64,000 bases of DNA from Arachidicoccus rhizosphaerae (GTDB lineage Bacteria; Bacteroidota; Bacteroidia; Chitinophagales; Chitinophagaceae): the NCBI RefSeq assembly GCF_900107765.1, contig NZ_FNQY01000014.1:1-64000 (forward strand), read 5' to 3'. The notes below the pieces were generated by a model. It did not search any database and was not told the DNA's origin. It worked only from the letters and a program-made list of their open reading frames with translations. Both the position numbers and the translations under genes were made by a program. The stretch's first letter is position 1. Every line of letters begins with the position of its first letter. This document shows positions 34,524 to 44,757 of the stretch, in pieces.

Positions 34524-35075
34524 CTATACAATATTTAAAAGTTTCCTTAACTGAATTAATGCATTCCTTACTTTAGTTTTCACTGTTCCAACAGGAAGTC
34601 CCATTTCCTTAGCGATTTCATTTTGGGTGAAACCATGGAAGTACGCAAGATCAATGACTTTCTTATGAGATTCATCCAGAGCAACCAGTACTTTGTCCAC
34701 CCCAATATGATCCAGCTTGGGTTGAATCGTGTTTTCCAGGGTACCGCTGATGTTTTTTTCCTCCAGAGGTAACGTCCGCCTGTTAGTTTGATACTGCTTT
34801 GATCTTAATTTATCCAGAGTGGTATTGCGTGTTATCTGGATTAACCAGGCGTATAGCGGACCTTTTTGGGGATCATAAAGATCAATCTTCTGAAAAATTT
34901 TAATGAAAACTTCCTGTAATATGTCTTTGGCCAATTCCTGCTCCTTGGTCATATGAATAATAAAACCGTAAAGCGCCGCACCGTATTGATCATATAAATA
35001 ACTATATGCCGTTTCATCCCCCTTTTTAAGGGCAATGATAAGGTCAAATTCGTTATTTAAATGTTCTTTCGTCAA
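34524..35075 (-). CDS. ECF sigma factor (partner of RskA-type anti-sigma)
   Basis: Region 2 (AYSYLYDQYGAALYGFIIHM, DILQEVFIKIFQKID, GPLYAWLIQITRNTTLDKLR) and region 4 (DLAYFHGFTQNEIAKEMGLP, VGTVKTKVRNALIQLRKLL) are complete. The length of 183 residues is normal. It heads a two-gene leftward operon with an RskA anti-sigma. An 8-bp inverted repeat lies 63-87 bases upstream and may be part of its control. Confidence 0.92.
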   Translation of the reverse strand: MTKEHLNNEFDLIIALKKGDETAYSYLYDQYGAALYGFIIHMTKEQELAKDILQEVFIKIFQKIDLYDPQKGPLYAWLIQITRNTTLDKLRSKQYQTNRRTLPLEEKNISGTLENTIQPKLDHIGVDKVLVALDESHKKVIDLAYFHGFTQNEIAKEMGLPVGTVKTKVRNALIQLRKLLNIV

Positions 35076-35137
35076 TAGAGTAATTTAATTATAGCCGATT
35101 GATACACAAAATAGTCTTTAATTTTGATAATTAATAA

Positions 35138-35162
35138 AGTTTGAACCAAAACGCTTCAAACT
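35138..35162 (-). promoter_or_regulatory. Inverted repeat upstream of the ECF sigma gene
   Basis: AGTTTGAA (35138-35145) and TTCAAACT (35155-35162) are perfect arms around 9 bases, 63 bases before the sigma start. It could be an operator or part of the autoregulated promoter. Confidence 0.4.
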
Positions 35163-35525
35163 AATCAGTTTTCTGGGATGATTTTCATTTCCGGCGGTGG
35201 TGTGAACTGTTTTTGTACTGGCTGTTAAGTTGCCGTCAATAGCACGAAGCACAGCAGTTGACTAAAGGCGGCTTGGTTAATATATTTACACTAAGTAATT
35301 GTTTATCAGATTGTAAAAGGTTGCTTTTACAGCATTTATGTTGCTGGAATCTATTAGTATCCTTTTTCACGCTTTCAGAACAAGCCTTTTTTAACTGTTG
35401 AATTTGGGTTTCGGTACTTTAGAAAAACTATACTGGCTTATTTTGCCAATTGTCTTTCGCAGGATAAGGACCTTAACCATTTATGAGATATTTTATACTT
35501 GTTTAGGTAAGAGTGCCAGCTTTTT
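35163..35525. other. Gap between sigma operon and GH16 gene
   Basis: About 360 AT-rich bases with no gene or strong hairpin seen; it contains the 3' side of the leftward GH16 gene. Confidence 0.4.
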
Positions 35526-37559
35526 TTACTTAATAATCAGTTTACAGGTCTTTTTAATGCCCTTTATCTGAAGGCTGATAAAATAGATACCGCTGGACAG
35601 CCCATCGGTACTTAGAGGTATAGACTGCCGGCCGACTTTTATTTGCCTGTCAAAAGCGGTAAGCCTGCGGCCACGGAGGTCTGTTAGGACAATATGACCG
35701 GTAGCGGCTGTCCGGCTCGCCACCTGAAGGGTAAGCCTGCCACCACCTGATGCGGGATTGGGATAGAGCATCATCTGCAGCGTAGTATCACTGGCTGTTG
35801 TCTGCAGGTGGACGGTATTGCTGATGGAAGAGACGGCACCTGTTTTGTCCATCGTAAGGTATCTGTAATAATTATCTCCCGGCAAAGGATTTTTATCCAA
35901 ATAAGTGTAGGTGAGAGGCTGACTACTGTTACCGGCAGCGGCCATGGTGGTAAGCCTGGTAAATGAGCTGCCGTCCTGACTCCTTTCTATAATAAAATAG
36001 TCGCTATTGATCTCTTTGTATGTTTTCCACTGGAGCTGCACCAAGGATCCGCTAAGCCTTGCTGTAAGAGCAGACGCTTCAACGGGCGTTGTGATATCTT
36101 TTAAGCTATAGGCCACCAAAGAGGGACTTAAGCTGTCTACTGTTTGCCCGGCCGTGTTTTTGAATTCTTTTGAAAAATAAGTGTACCCGGAGTTGTATTG
36201 CTGGGTACCGCTGCCGATGGCATAGCCTTGCAAGACTAGTGAAAGCGTGTCCGGAAGATTGCCGTTTTGAATCATTTTCTGAATGGTATCTGTGATATCC
36301 AGATACAGATAATGCGCATCTGTTTGTATAAAATCATCACTGATTGGATTTGGAATACTGGCGGGTTTTAAGGTGCCGTCATCCAGCACTGTGTCCAGAC
36401 TGTCAAGAGCGCCTGCATCCGTTAGCTGTGAGTTCCAGGTAAGGGTGTTTTCTTTCCAGGAAGAAAGCCTGGAAAGGGAAACCTTGACCCCTTTTGACTG
36501 GTTCATAACGTCTTTGTTATAATAGCATAAGCGAAGCAGCACCTGCTGGATATTGTTTAGTGAACGAAGAGTTGCGGAAGGGAATTTTAAGTAGGTTCTT
36601 CTATTGTAACCGATTGCGGAGGGTAAGGTCTCTAGAGCGGTCCCGCCTCCGAATTTTGACACCAGGGAGGTGGAGGAGCCATAATTGCTGTTGATACCGG
36701 CAGCGGCGTCGTAGGTATAGGTATCCGCTGTAGCAGTAGTGGTAGTGGTGTCCTGCAAATCTTTAAGGGAATCCGGGGCCTGAACTGGCTCGTAAACGCG
36801 CACATAATCATAAATGACACTGTCTGGGTACTGCCCCAGTGAAGGGTCTCCGCCAAAACCTGTCAGTTCTGTGCTTAAAATCATGTATTCTGTTCTTTTG
36901 GATAATCCAAATGTGGTCTGATAGGTTTTCTGCCCGTCTACATAAAAGGTATAGGAAGAGCTTGTCCAAAGGACCCCGAAGGTATGATATCCGGTGTCCA
37001 CCGCCGGATAGGCAATCTGCTGCCCTTCCTGGATGTGATCGTCTCCATAGCCATTGATATGTATGGTTTGCCAGACGACACCCGGGCTTTTACGGTGGTA
37101 CTCAAAAACATCTATTTCTGCACCGTTTATATCCGGTTGATTATACGGGGTGTTGCCCATGGTAGGAGACTGTAGCCAGAACGCGACATGGGGACCGATA
37201 TACTTATTGACTCTGGCACGGCATTCAAAATAACCGTATTTTTTTTCATAATGCCCGTTGGTGGTGAGCTGGCCCACATAGTACTGATCGCCTTCCTTGG
37301 TCACGCTGATGACCAGGTGGCCGTTGTTGTCCTGAGAAATGGTTCTGGCTCCGTCAACGATTGCATAATTGCGGGTAGAACCGTTGGACCGGTAGGACCA
37401 TTTGCTGGCATCGAAAGTGGGGCCGTCGAATTCATCGTTCCAGACCATCTTGTAGTTTTTGAGCAGCTGGTCTACTTCCGTCTGTTGGGCAGTGGATTTT
37501 ACAGATAGCAGGGCCATCAGGCCAATAAAAAATAGCCTTTGAATCGTCATTGTTTGCAT
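35526..37559 (-). CDS. Secreted GH16 beta-glycanase with DNRLRE-like module and T9SS tail
   Basis: Signal peptide (RLFFIGLMALLSVKSTAQ), then a GH16 catalytic domain (about residues 30-260) with the diagnostic EIDVFE at about 147-152, where the two Glu are nucleophile and acid/base. Around residues 270-490 lies a DNRLRE/CBM96-like module (ADTYTYDAAAGINSNYGSS, RRTYLKFPSATL). A beta-sandwich follows (VQLQWKTYKEINSDYFIIERS), and the C-terminal type IX sorting domain (MLYPNPASGG...LSSGIYFISLQ) sends it to the surface. GH16 acts on laminarin-, agar- or similar beta-glycans; the exact substrate cannot be read. It is divergent from the ROK-SusCD unit, so all may handle one glycan. Confidence 0.9.
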   Translation of the reverse strand: MQTMTIQRLFFIGLMALLSVKSTAQQTEVDQLLKNYKMVWNDEFDGPTFDASKWSYRSNGSTRNYAIVDGARTISQDNNGHLVISVTKEGDQYYVGQLTTNGHYEKKYGYFECRARVNKYIGPHVAFWLQSPTMGNTPYNQPDINGAEIDVFEYHRKSPGVVWQTIHINGYGDDHIQEGQQIAYPAVDTGYHTFGVLWTSSSYTFYVDGQKTYQTTFGLSKRTEYMILSTELTGFGGDPSLGQYPDSVIYDYVRVYEPVQAPDSLKDLQDTTTTTATADTYTYDAAAGINSNYGSSTSLVSKFGGGTALETLPSAIGYNRRTYLKFPSATLRSLNNIQQVLLRLCYYNKDVMNQSKGVKVSLSRLSSWKENTLTWNSQLTDAGALDSLDTVLDDGTLKPASIPNPISDDFIQTDAHYLYLDITDTIQKMIQNGNLPDTLSLVLQGYAIGSGTQQYNSGYTYFSKEFKNTAGQTVDSLSPSLVAYSLKDITTPVEASALTARLSGSLVQLQWKTYKEINSDYFIIERSQDGSSFTRLTTMAAAGNSSQPLTYTYLDKNPLPGDNYYRYLTMDKTGAVSSISNTVHLQTTASDTTLQMMLYPNPASGGGRLTLQVASRTAATGHIVLTDLRGRRLTAFDRQIKVGRQSIPLSTDGLSSGIYFISLQIKGIKKTCKLIIK

Positions 37560-38281
37560 GGATTGAATGGTTTGTTTGTTTTAAAATTTTATCGGTTTGG
37601 AAATAAAATGATCAGCAATAAAGGGGGCTTCAGGCAAGTAGCAAAACTTCTTAAACGAGTTGTAAGGGATGAATCAATTTTCGTTTTTTTCATATTGCCA
37701 TCTGCCGTTAGTGGGGTACGGCCTCCTCCTATTGTCAAATCGCCATGAAATTAAAAAAGGATTTTTTTAAATGAAAGCAGCGCCGTGCAAATAGCCAATT
37801 TAAGTTATCAGTCGGTTTAAATGATTTAAAAAAGGCGGCCTGATGTATTTGTTTTGTTGGAAATGAATTTGTCTAAGCGGATGCTCAGATGGAAAAAATG
37901 CTTGTAAAAATGAAATTAAAAGCAGGGTCACCCGTGTGGGAAAGTCCGGTAGAAAAATTCAAAGGCTGGAAGGTTCTGGAAAGCGCTCTTTTACCGAATT
38001 CCGGGAGGTCTTTTTTGCTTTAGGCTCATGAACTATGATCATTTTTGTGCTAAATAAGTGTTAACTCGTTAAAATAATGTTGGACATAATAAATTATTTG
38101 TTGGGCTTCATAAATGTTATAAAATGAATAATTACAGGGTATATTGACTCTTTTTTTATAAAAACCGGGAAGCATTTACAATAAAAAAGTAAAAAACAAT
38201 AAACTTTATTTTTTTTGAGAAAAGTATTCTGTTAACTTTAACCTAGCATTTGGCATTGAATTGTTAATGGTAAAATTTTAA
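37560..38281. other. Non-coding gap between GH16 and ROK genes
   Basis: About 720 bases, very AT-rich from 38040 onward. It should hold the two divergent promoters and any ROK operator. No single palindrome stands out clearly. Confidence 0.4.
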
Positions 38282-39502
38282 ATCATCGCCAAGCAACTAA
38301 CATATAAGCGTGATATTCTCAAAGTTCTGTTTTTAAACGGTCCGCTCTCTGCCGTGGATATCAGTTTAAAAGTGGGTAAGAGTTTTACTTTAATTGTAAA
38401 AGTTTTGTCCAGCCTGGTAGCAGATAAACTGATTGAAGAAAATGGTCTGGCACCCTCCAGTGGCGGACGCCGTCCTGTTTTATACCAACTGAAGCAGGAC
38501 AGTTTCTATATTATTGCCGTGGCAATGGATCAGTTTATTACCAGGATTTCTCTTTTGAATGCGGCCAGGGTTCAGGTGATCACGCCAATAAGTTTTGAAC
38601 TGAACTTGCATGAACATGATTCGCCCTTACAATTTCTGACCGGACAGATAAAGACGGTCAGTCAAAATAGAGGTATCGATCCAAAACGTATCCTTGGAAT
38701 AGGCATAGGCATGCCAGGATTTATCAATCCTGAAAAAGGGATTAACCATACTTTTATGGGTGCCGGCATCAGGGACTATATCCAAAAAGAAACAGGACTG
38801 CCTGTATTTATAGAAAATGACTCCTCGGTAATCGCCCTGGCTGAATACACTTTTGGTAAAGCGGGTGGAGTACAGCATTCCATGATTGTAAATTTAGGCT
38901 GGGGAATAGGGCTGGGCATGATCATCAGCGGGCAATTATTCAGAGGTGAATCAGGTTTTGCCGGAGAGTTCAGTCATATTTCTCTTTTCAAAAATGGTAA
39001 ATTATGCAGTTGTGGTAAGACCGGATGCCTGGAAACAGAGTCTTCTCTTACCTACATGCTGGGAAGAGCGGCGGAAAAACTGGCTGCAGGTCAGGCAACC
39101 TGCCTGAAAAATACGGTGATGCATTCCGATGATCACCAGTTAAAAAGTGAGGCATTCCTGAAAGCCGTTGCCAAGGGGGATTCGCTGGCGATGGAGATTC
39201 TTTCAGAAGCCGGATATAATATCGGCAGAGGAATCGCTATACTGATTCATCTGTTGAATCCTGCCAAAATTATCCTGAGTGGCAGATGTGCCGAACCGGG
39301 TCAGGTCTGGCTGCCGCCCATCTGGCAGGCTTTAAATACCTTTTGTATCCCTACGCTGCTTGAAAATACAAAAATCGAAGTTTCTGCTATGCATAAAAAT
39401 GCCGGACTGGTCGGCGCTTCGGTTTTGGTGATTGAACAAATTGCTCCCGAAGATATCCAGTCGATGCTGGACCAGAGCAAACAACGTGCGCAGGTTCCTT
39501 AA
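38282..39502 (+). CDS. ROK-family repressor with no standard start codon
   Basis: ROK proteins combine an N-terminal winged helix with a sugar-kinase fold that senses sugars. Present are GIGIGMPGFINPEKGINHTF, the acidic ENDSSVIALAEYTFGKAGG, the zinc motif CSCGKTGCLET, and FAGEFSHISL. The winged helix is encoded as KQLTYKRDILKVLFLNGPLS then AVDISLKVG and SFTLIVKVL. Its first half lies upstream of the only conventional start (GTG 38354) and opens directly after TAA (38279-38281), with an ATG four codons before that stop. Either an ATC start at 38282/38285 is used, or the gene has a nonsense mutation and yields a protein lacking helix 1. Confidence 0.8.
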   Translation: MIAKQLTYKRDILKVLFLNGPLSAVDISLKVGKSFTLIVKVLSSLVADKLIEENGLAPSSGGRRPVLYQLKQDSFYIIAVAMDQFITRISLLNAARVQVITPISFELNLHEHDSPLQFLTGQIKTVSQNRGIDPKRILGIGIGMPGFINPEKGINHTFMGAGIRDYIQKETGLPVFIENDSSVIALAEYTFGKAGGVQHSMIVNLGWGIGLGMIISGQLFRGESGFAGEFSHISLFKNGKLCSCGKTGCLETESSLTYMLGRAAEKLAAGQATCLKNTVMHSDDHQLKSEAFLKAVAKGDSLAMEILSEAGYNIGRGIAILIHLLNPAKIILSGRCAEPGQVWLPPIWQALNTFCIPTLLENTKIEVSAMHKNAGLVGASVLVIEQIAPEDIQSMLDQSKQRAQVP

Positions 39503-39582
39503 TATCCATTTTTCTATCTTAATACTTGCGGCCATATTATAAGGCACATAATCACTATCTATTCATTCTAAAAAAACTGTCC

Positions 39583-42500
39583 ATGAAAAAAATTAACGCT
39601 TTATGTAGAAGGACATTGCTGATTTTTCTGCTGCTATCCTTTGTCAGGCTGGAGGTTAGTGCACAACAAAATAAAGTACATGGCCTTATTAAAAATCAGG
39701 AAGGGACGGTCGTCTCCGGAGCAACTGTCCAGGTTAAGGGCAGTAGCCGCTACGCTGTCTCTGATAATAATGGAAATTTTGATATACAGGCTAGTATTGG
39801 AGATTCCTTAGTCGTTACGCATATAGGGCTGGATCCAATAACAGTGGCTATCTCCTCTGAGGATATACAAATTGTGATGCAGATCAGCGAGGCGGCCACT
39901 GCGGGAACCGATGTGATCGTAACGGCACTTGGTATCAAAAGAGAAGCCAAGTCCATCGGCTACTCCGTACAGAAGGTATCAGGTGATGACATCACCAAGG
40001 CCAGCGCACCGGATCTGGCTTCAGGATTGATGGGTAAAGCGGCTGGTCTGAATATTTCTTCTTCCAACGGTGTTCAGGGCAATTCTCAACGTATTGTCAT
40101 CCGCGGGAATAACAGTATTCTGGGCAGCAATCAACCCTTGATTGTCGTGGACGGGATACAGGTTCAAAATGACCCGATTGGTGGACAGTCTGCCTCTACC
40201 AATAGCACGGACCTTGTCAGTCCTAAAGACTGGGGCTCCTTTTTAAACTCTCTGAATAGTGATGATATTGAAGATATTACGGTGCTGAAAGGTGCTTCTG
40301 CCGCCGCTCTTTATGGTGCCCGAGGTTCCAATGGCGTAATTTTAATTACCACCAAGAAAGGAAAAAGTAAACCAGGACTGGGTATCGATTATAATTTTTC
40401 TACTTATGCCACAGACCCTTATCAATATCAGGATCTGCAGAATTCTTATGGTTATGGCGGCGCCAATGCGATGTGGTCTGCTAACCTGGATTTTCCTAAG
40501 ACCACAGACGGGCAGCTGCGCTACCCGGGAAATTACCCTTGGGACGGCACACCGGCAGGTGACCAATATGAAATCGCCGGCCCTATACCCGGCGGATATT
40601 CCACCTGGGATGTTTTCAGTTGGTACGGTCCGGCTGCTTCCTGGGGTCATAAACTGGATGGGACAGAAATTATCTGGTGGGATGGTGTAAAGCGAAAATG
40701 GGATCCCCAGCCGGATAACAGATCCGCATTTTACCGCACGGGTCATACCACGACCCATAATGTCGCCTTTAGCAATGCCGGAGACTGGGGCAGCTTCAGA
40801 GTGGCTTATACCCGGCAGGATAATTCTGCTATTATACAAAATAGTGACTATAGTCAGAATACCTTCAATTTTGGAGGAACCTTTAAAATCTCAGACAAAC
40901 TCCATGCAGAGGTTACCGGTACTTATACCAATTACAACAGGCTGAATGTGCCCGATATCGCAAATGATAATGGCTGGAGTCAGTTTACCATTTATAATAT
41001 GTCCAGAGATTATAAGCCCCTGGAATTTGACAGCTATAAAAATGCGGATGGCAGCAAAAATGTCTTTACCAATAGCTCCGCCTTCGGATTCTATCCTTAT
41101 AACAATAACTGGGCACAGGACCTCTTCTGGCATGTTTTTGAACAAAACCAGAACCTGACCAGAAATCAGTTGCTGGGCTCCGTTAAGTTGTCCGCAGATC
41201 TGCTGCCTTGGTTGAATATTACCGGGAGAACTTCCATCAATTATGCGAATACCAATATCGAAAGCAAATATTCTCCCATAGATGCCGGCGGGGTTGAGGG
41301 ACAGTATGGTATGGAAAGTATCCAAAACAAGGATATTAACTTGGAGCTTTTTACCACCATTCATAAAGATAATTTTCTGACCAGCGGCTTAAATGCCAGT
41401 CTGATGGTTGGTAACAGTGCCCTGAAGAGCCGCAGTTATGATAACAGTGCCTGGAATAGTGGTGAGCCAGGTGCTACTTATGGCCGTGCCAGCACTAGTC
41501 CATGGTCGGTCCCTTTCAAATATTTCCTGTCCAATACGACGGCCACCGGGATGACGCCTCCAACAGAAGTCTGGAATGATTATAATATCAACTCCCTGTT
41601 TGGAATTGTAAATCTGTCCTATCAGGATTATTTATACCTGCAGGTCAGTGGACGCAATGACTGGTCTTCCACTCTTCCGGTAGAAACCTCTTCTTATTTC
41701 TTCCCTTCAGCCAGTCTGAGTTTTGTCTTTACACAGGCTATTAAGTCTATGAAGAATATAAAATGGCTGGATTATGGTAAACTCAGGGTCTCTGCAGCGG
41801 GAAGTGCTAATGGTACGGATCCTTATCTTTCTACTTATACCTATAGCTCAGACGTGGTATCTAATTACCTGAACGGAACCGCACCGACCTCATTTGGGGG
41901 GTTGCCTGTCAGAGGGTATAAAACCGTATTGCCGCCTGCAGGTTTTCTGGTACCTCAGCGTAACTCTTCCTATGAACTGGGGCTGGAAGCTTCCATGCTG
42001 AAAAACAGGTTGAGTGTTGATTTTACTTATTACAAAACCAAGGCTACCAGCCAGATTTTACAAGGCAACCTTGCCTGGTCATCCGGCGCCTCTAAAGTAA
42101 CTTTCAATACCGGAGAATTATCCAATCAGGGTTTTGAATTCATCATTCGCGGCACGGCTGTTAAAAGCAGAAATTTCAGTTGGGATCTTACCTTAAACGG
42201 TGCGCATAACCAGAATAAAGTCATCTCTCTGGCAGAAGGAATCGATAAATATCCCCTACAGGATTTATGGGGGGTAAGCGGAGTGGAAATGTATGTAAAA
42301 GCCGGTGAGAACTACGGGACTATTTACGGTTATGACTATACGTATCTGAATGGCAAAAAAGTAGTTAAACAAGTATTTGATAAATCTGATCCGACTAAAG
42401 TAGTGGGTACACAATATGTGACGACGCAGGATCTGGTGCCAATAGGCAATGCAACCCCTAAACTAACCGGCGGTTTAAGCAATAACTTCAGATATAAGAA

Positions 42501-43041
42501 TTTCAGCTTATATTTTCTGACGGACTTCAAACTAGGCGGTCAGATCTGGTCAGGCGATTACTCTGCCGCCATGGGTACCGGGCTCTCTCCGGAGACTTTA
42601 AAAGAAAGAGAAGGCGGCGGGCTGCCTTATACCTATCCTGATGGCACTACCGCTAACCATGGGGTGATTCTGGATGGGGTGCTGGCTGATGGTACACCTA
42701 ATACGGATGTTGTCCATTATCTCTGGAAATATGCAGGACAATATGAAGCCTGGTCCAACGTGCCTATGCCACGCAGTAACGCAATCTTTACAAACTCATG
42801 GGTAAAATTAAGAGAAGTAACCCTTACCTATAGTGTCCCCAAAGACTGGATCCGTAAATCCAGGGTCATTCAGGGACTGGATATTTCACTGATCGGCAGA
42901 AACCTGTTTTATTTCTATACCAGCCTGCCTGATCATTTAAATCCTGAAGCTATTAATGGTATTGGCAATGGACAAGGGGTTCAATGGGCGGAATACCCAT
43001 GGACCAGAGATTATGGTTTTTCCGTTAAGGTGCAGTTTTAA
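39583..43041 (+). CDS. susC: SusC-family TonB-dependent outer-membrane transporter
   Basis: From the second start (MKKINALCRR, 39583) there is a signal peptide (TLLIFLLLSFVRLEVSAQ), then a carboxypeptidase-regulatory-like domain (VHGLIKNQEGTVVSGATVQV, VSDNNGNFDI). The TonB plug has the SusC signature region (IVVDGIQVQN, LKGASAAALYGARGSNGVILITTKKG), followed by a large 22-strand barrel ending in YGFSVKVQF. The 1152-residue length is normal. It imports oligosaccharides or other large ligands together with the SusD lipoprotein encoded 27 bases downstream. The adjacent ROK repressor is its probable regulator. Confidence 0.95.
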   Translation: MKKINALCRRTLLIFLLLSFVRLEVSAQQNKVHGLIKNQEGTVVSGATVQVKGSSRYAVSDNNGNFDIQASIGDSLVVTHIGLDPITVAISSEDIQIVMQISEAATAGTDVIVTALGIKREAKSIGYSVQKVSGDDITKASAPDLASGLMGKAAGLNISSSNGVQGNSQRIVIRGNNSILGSNQPLIVVDGIQVQNDPIGGQSASTNSTDLVSPKDWGSFLNSLNSDDIEDITVLKGASAAALYGARGSNGVILITTKKGKSKPGLGIDYNFSTYATDPYQYQDLQNSYGYGGANAMWSANLDFPKTTDGQLRYPGNYPWDGTPAGDQYEIAGPIPGGYSTWDVFSWYGPAASWGHKLDGTEIIWWDGVKRKWDPQPDNRSAFYRTGHTTTHNVAFSNAGDWGSFRVAYTRQDNSAIIQNSDYSQNTFNFGGTFKISDKLHAEVTGTYTNYNRLNVPDIANDNGWSQFTIYNMSRDYKPLEFDSYKNADGSKNVFTNSSAFGFYPYNNNWAQDLFWHVFEQNQNLTRNQLLGSVKLSADLLPWLNITGRTSINYANTNIESKYSPIDAGGVEGQYGMESIQNKDINLELFTTIHKDNFLTSGLNASLMVGNSALKSRSYDNSAWNSGEPGATYGRASTSPWSVPFKYFLSNTTATGMTPPTEVWNDYNINSLFGIVNLSYQDYLYLQVSGRNDWSSTLPVETSSYFFPSASLSFVFTQAIKSMKNIKWLDYGKLRVSAAGSANGTDPYLSTYTYSSDVVSNYLNGTAPTSFGGLPVRGYKTVLPPAGFLVPQRNSSYELGLEASMLKNRLSVDFTYYKTKATSQILQGNLAWSSGASKVTFNTGELSNQGFEFIIRGTAVKSRNFSWDLTLNGAHNQNKVISLAEGIDKYPLQDLWGVSGVEMYVKAGENYGTIYGYDYTYLNGKKVVKQVFDKSDPTKVVGTQYVTTQDLVPIGNATPKLTGGLSNNFRYKNFSLYFLTDFKLGGQIWSGDYSAAMGTGLSPETLKEREGGGLPYTYPDGTTANHGVILDGVLADGTPNTDVVHYLWKYAGQYEAWSNVPMPRSNAIFTNSWVKLREVTLTYSVPKDWIRKSRVIQGLDISLIGRNLFYFYTSLPDHLNPEAINGIGNGQGVQWAEYPWTRDYGFSVKVQF

Positions 43042-43068
43042 TTTTTATCATCGTTCAAATTATTTATC

Positions 43069-44670
43069 ATGAAAAAAATAATGATCCATAGCAAAAGTTA
43101 CCTGGCGGTGATATTGGGTGTACTATTATTTACTGCCTGTACCAAAAACTTTGAAACAATCAATACCCCACATAAAGATGCAACAACGGCCAGCACACCG
43201 GAATTGTTTAATTTAATTATCAGTTCGCTGCCACTGACAGGAGGGGAGCAGTCCGTATTTAATTCCTGGATTTATCCGATCACCCAGCAGGCGATTGTTA
43301 CTTCCGGCGCCTATCCTTACGATAATGCTAAAAGTGCTGTCTGGTCTAATTACTATCAGACCTTAGCCAATTACCGTTTGGTTGAACAGCGTATCGCTGA
43401 TTCTGCGGGAACCAGGTTTGATAATATGTATGCCATGCTGAAAACAGTGATGGCCTACAAAACCTTTAAAACCAGTAACTATTATGGGGATATGCCGCTT
43501 CAGGGTGCCGGATATGCCCCTTTAAAGGGAGCGGACGGCTATAAGGTGGTCTATGAATCCCAGCAGGATATTTATAAGGATATATTGGCGGATCTAGACT
43601 GGGCGGTGGCGCACCTAAGTAGTAGTACAGATCAATATTCGGTGGGCGCTTATGAAACGCTTTTCGATGGAGATTTGGATCAGTGGCTTAAGTTTGCCAA
43701 CAGCCTGCGGCTGGTGATCGCTGTAACCATGTATGACAAGGATCCTTCTACTGCGGCCACTGAAATAAAAGCGGCCCTTGCCGCCCCGCTGCTGGCAGAT
43801 GGGGAGGACGTAGGCCTATGGCCTTCTAAAATATCTGGACTGGAATTTGATTGGCGCCAATGGTCTTTTTCTGCCAACTGTTATTTACGGATGGGAACGA
43901 CTATGTGGGATCTGATGTCAGATGGAGATAAGACCGATGGCTCACAGATTTTTGATCCAAGATGTAAGATCTTCTATGAACCCAATAACAGCGGGGAGTG
44001 GGTCCCCTATCCTCAGAATCCACCGACAGGAATACCTGCAGAAGGTGGCGCTCCTTATGATACCAAGCGCTTTACGGATTGGGATAATAAAGGCGCCGGC
44101 TGTATTTATTCTCCTGTGAATCTGTATTTTGAACAAGACATAGACTATATTCCTGAACTTTTCCTCACAGCAGCGCAGGTTCATTTGTTTAAGGCGGAAA
44201 TCTATAACAGAGGTCTGGGAGTGACAGCGAACCAAACCACTGCTCAAACAGAATATGAAGCCGGTATTAAAGCGTCTGTAAATATGTGGACCGGTATTGC
44301 TTTTAATTCCACAACCTGGAAAGAAGGAAAACCTGCAGCAGCTACAGTATCTCAATCTGTACTCAATACGCTACTTGCTAACGCTAAGGTCAAATATGAA
44401 ACCGGTGATGCCAGTGCTTCCCTTAAAAAAATCTATGCGCAGCTTTGGATAGATCAGTACAGACAGCCCTGGGACGCCTGGACCTTACAACGCAGAACAG
44501 GCAATAAAACACCAATGTCTACCACCAATCCTAATTACTATAATACCAATTTTGCAGGTAAAGTAAGGTTTGTTTATCCTGATGATGAACAAAGCTATAA
44601 TACAGTTAACTGGAGGGCCGCAACCAATGGCAGCGATCTGAATACGAGCAAGATTTGGATAATGCCGTAA
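43069..44670 (+). CDS. susD: SusD-like nutrient-binding lipoprotein
   Basis: Lipoprotein signal (YLAVILGVLLFTAC, Cys24), then the SusD_2-type pattern: NTPHKDATTASTPELFNLII, YPITQQAIVTSGAYPYDN, AMLKTVMAYKTFKTSNYYGDMP and DQWLKFANSLRLVIAVTMYD. The C-terminal half carries EIYNRGLGV and the aromatic WIDQYRQPWDAWTLQRRTG. It sits on the cell surface as the lid of the SusC pore. No enzyme gene follows on this strand, so the pair forms a minimal utilisation locus with the GH16 gene upstream. Confidence 0.93.
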   Translation: MKKIMIHSKSYLAVILGVLLFTACTKNFETINTPHKDATTASTPELFNLIISSLPLTGGEQSVFNSWIYPITQQAIVTSGAYPYDNAKSAVWSNYYQTLANYRLVEQRIADSAGTRFDNMYAMLKTVMAYKTFKTSNYYGDMPLQGAGYAPLKGADGYKVVYESQQDIYKDILADLDWAVAHLSSSTDQYSVGAYETLFDGDLDQWLKFANSLRLVIAVTMYDKDPSTAATEIKAALAAPLLADGEDVGLWPSKISGLEFDWRQWSFSANCYLRMGTTMWDLMSDGDKTDGSQIFDPRCKIFYEPNNSGEWVPYPQNPPTGIPAEGGAPYDTKRFTDWDNKGAGCIYSPVNLYFEQDIDYIPELFLTAAQVHLFKAEIYNRGLGVTANQTTAQTEYEAGIKASVNMWTGIAFNSTTWKEGKPAAATVSQSVLNTLLANAKVKYETGDASASLKKIYAQLWIDQYRQPWDAWTLQRRTGNKTPMSTTNPNYYNTNFAGKVRFVYPDDEQSYNTVNWRAATNGSDLNTSKIWIMP

Positions 44671-44697
44671 TACTTATTAACAACTAACTGAAAGAAG

Positions 44698-44732
44698 TCC
44701 GGCTGGGAAGTAATTCCTGGCCGGATTTTATA
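44698..44732 (+). terminator. Intrinsic terminator after susD
   Basis: TCCGGC (44698-44703) pairs with GCCGGA (44720-44725), reinforced by inner GGGA/TTCC, and is followed by TTTTATATA. It closes the ROK-SusC-SusD series. Confidence 0.7.
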
Positions 44733-44757
44733 TATTAGACGGCGTTGGGTTGACCTA

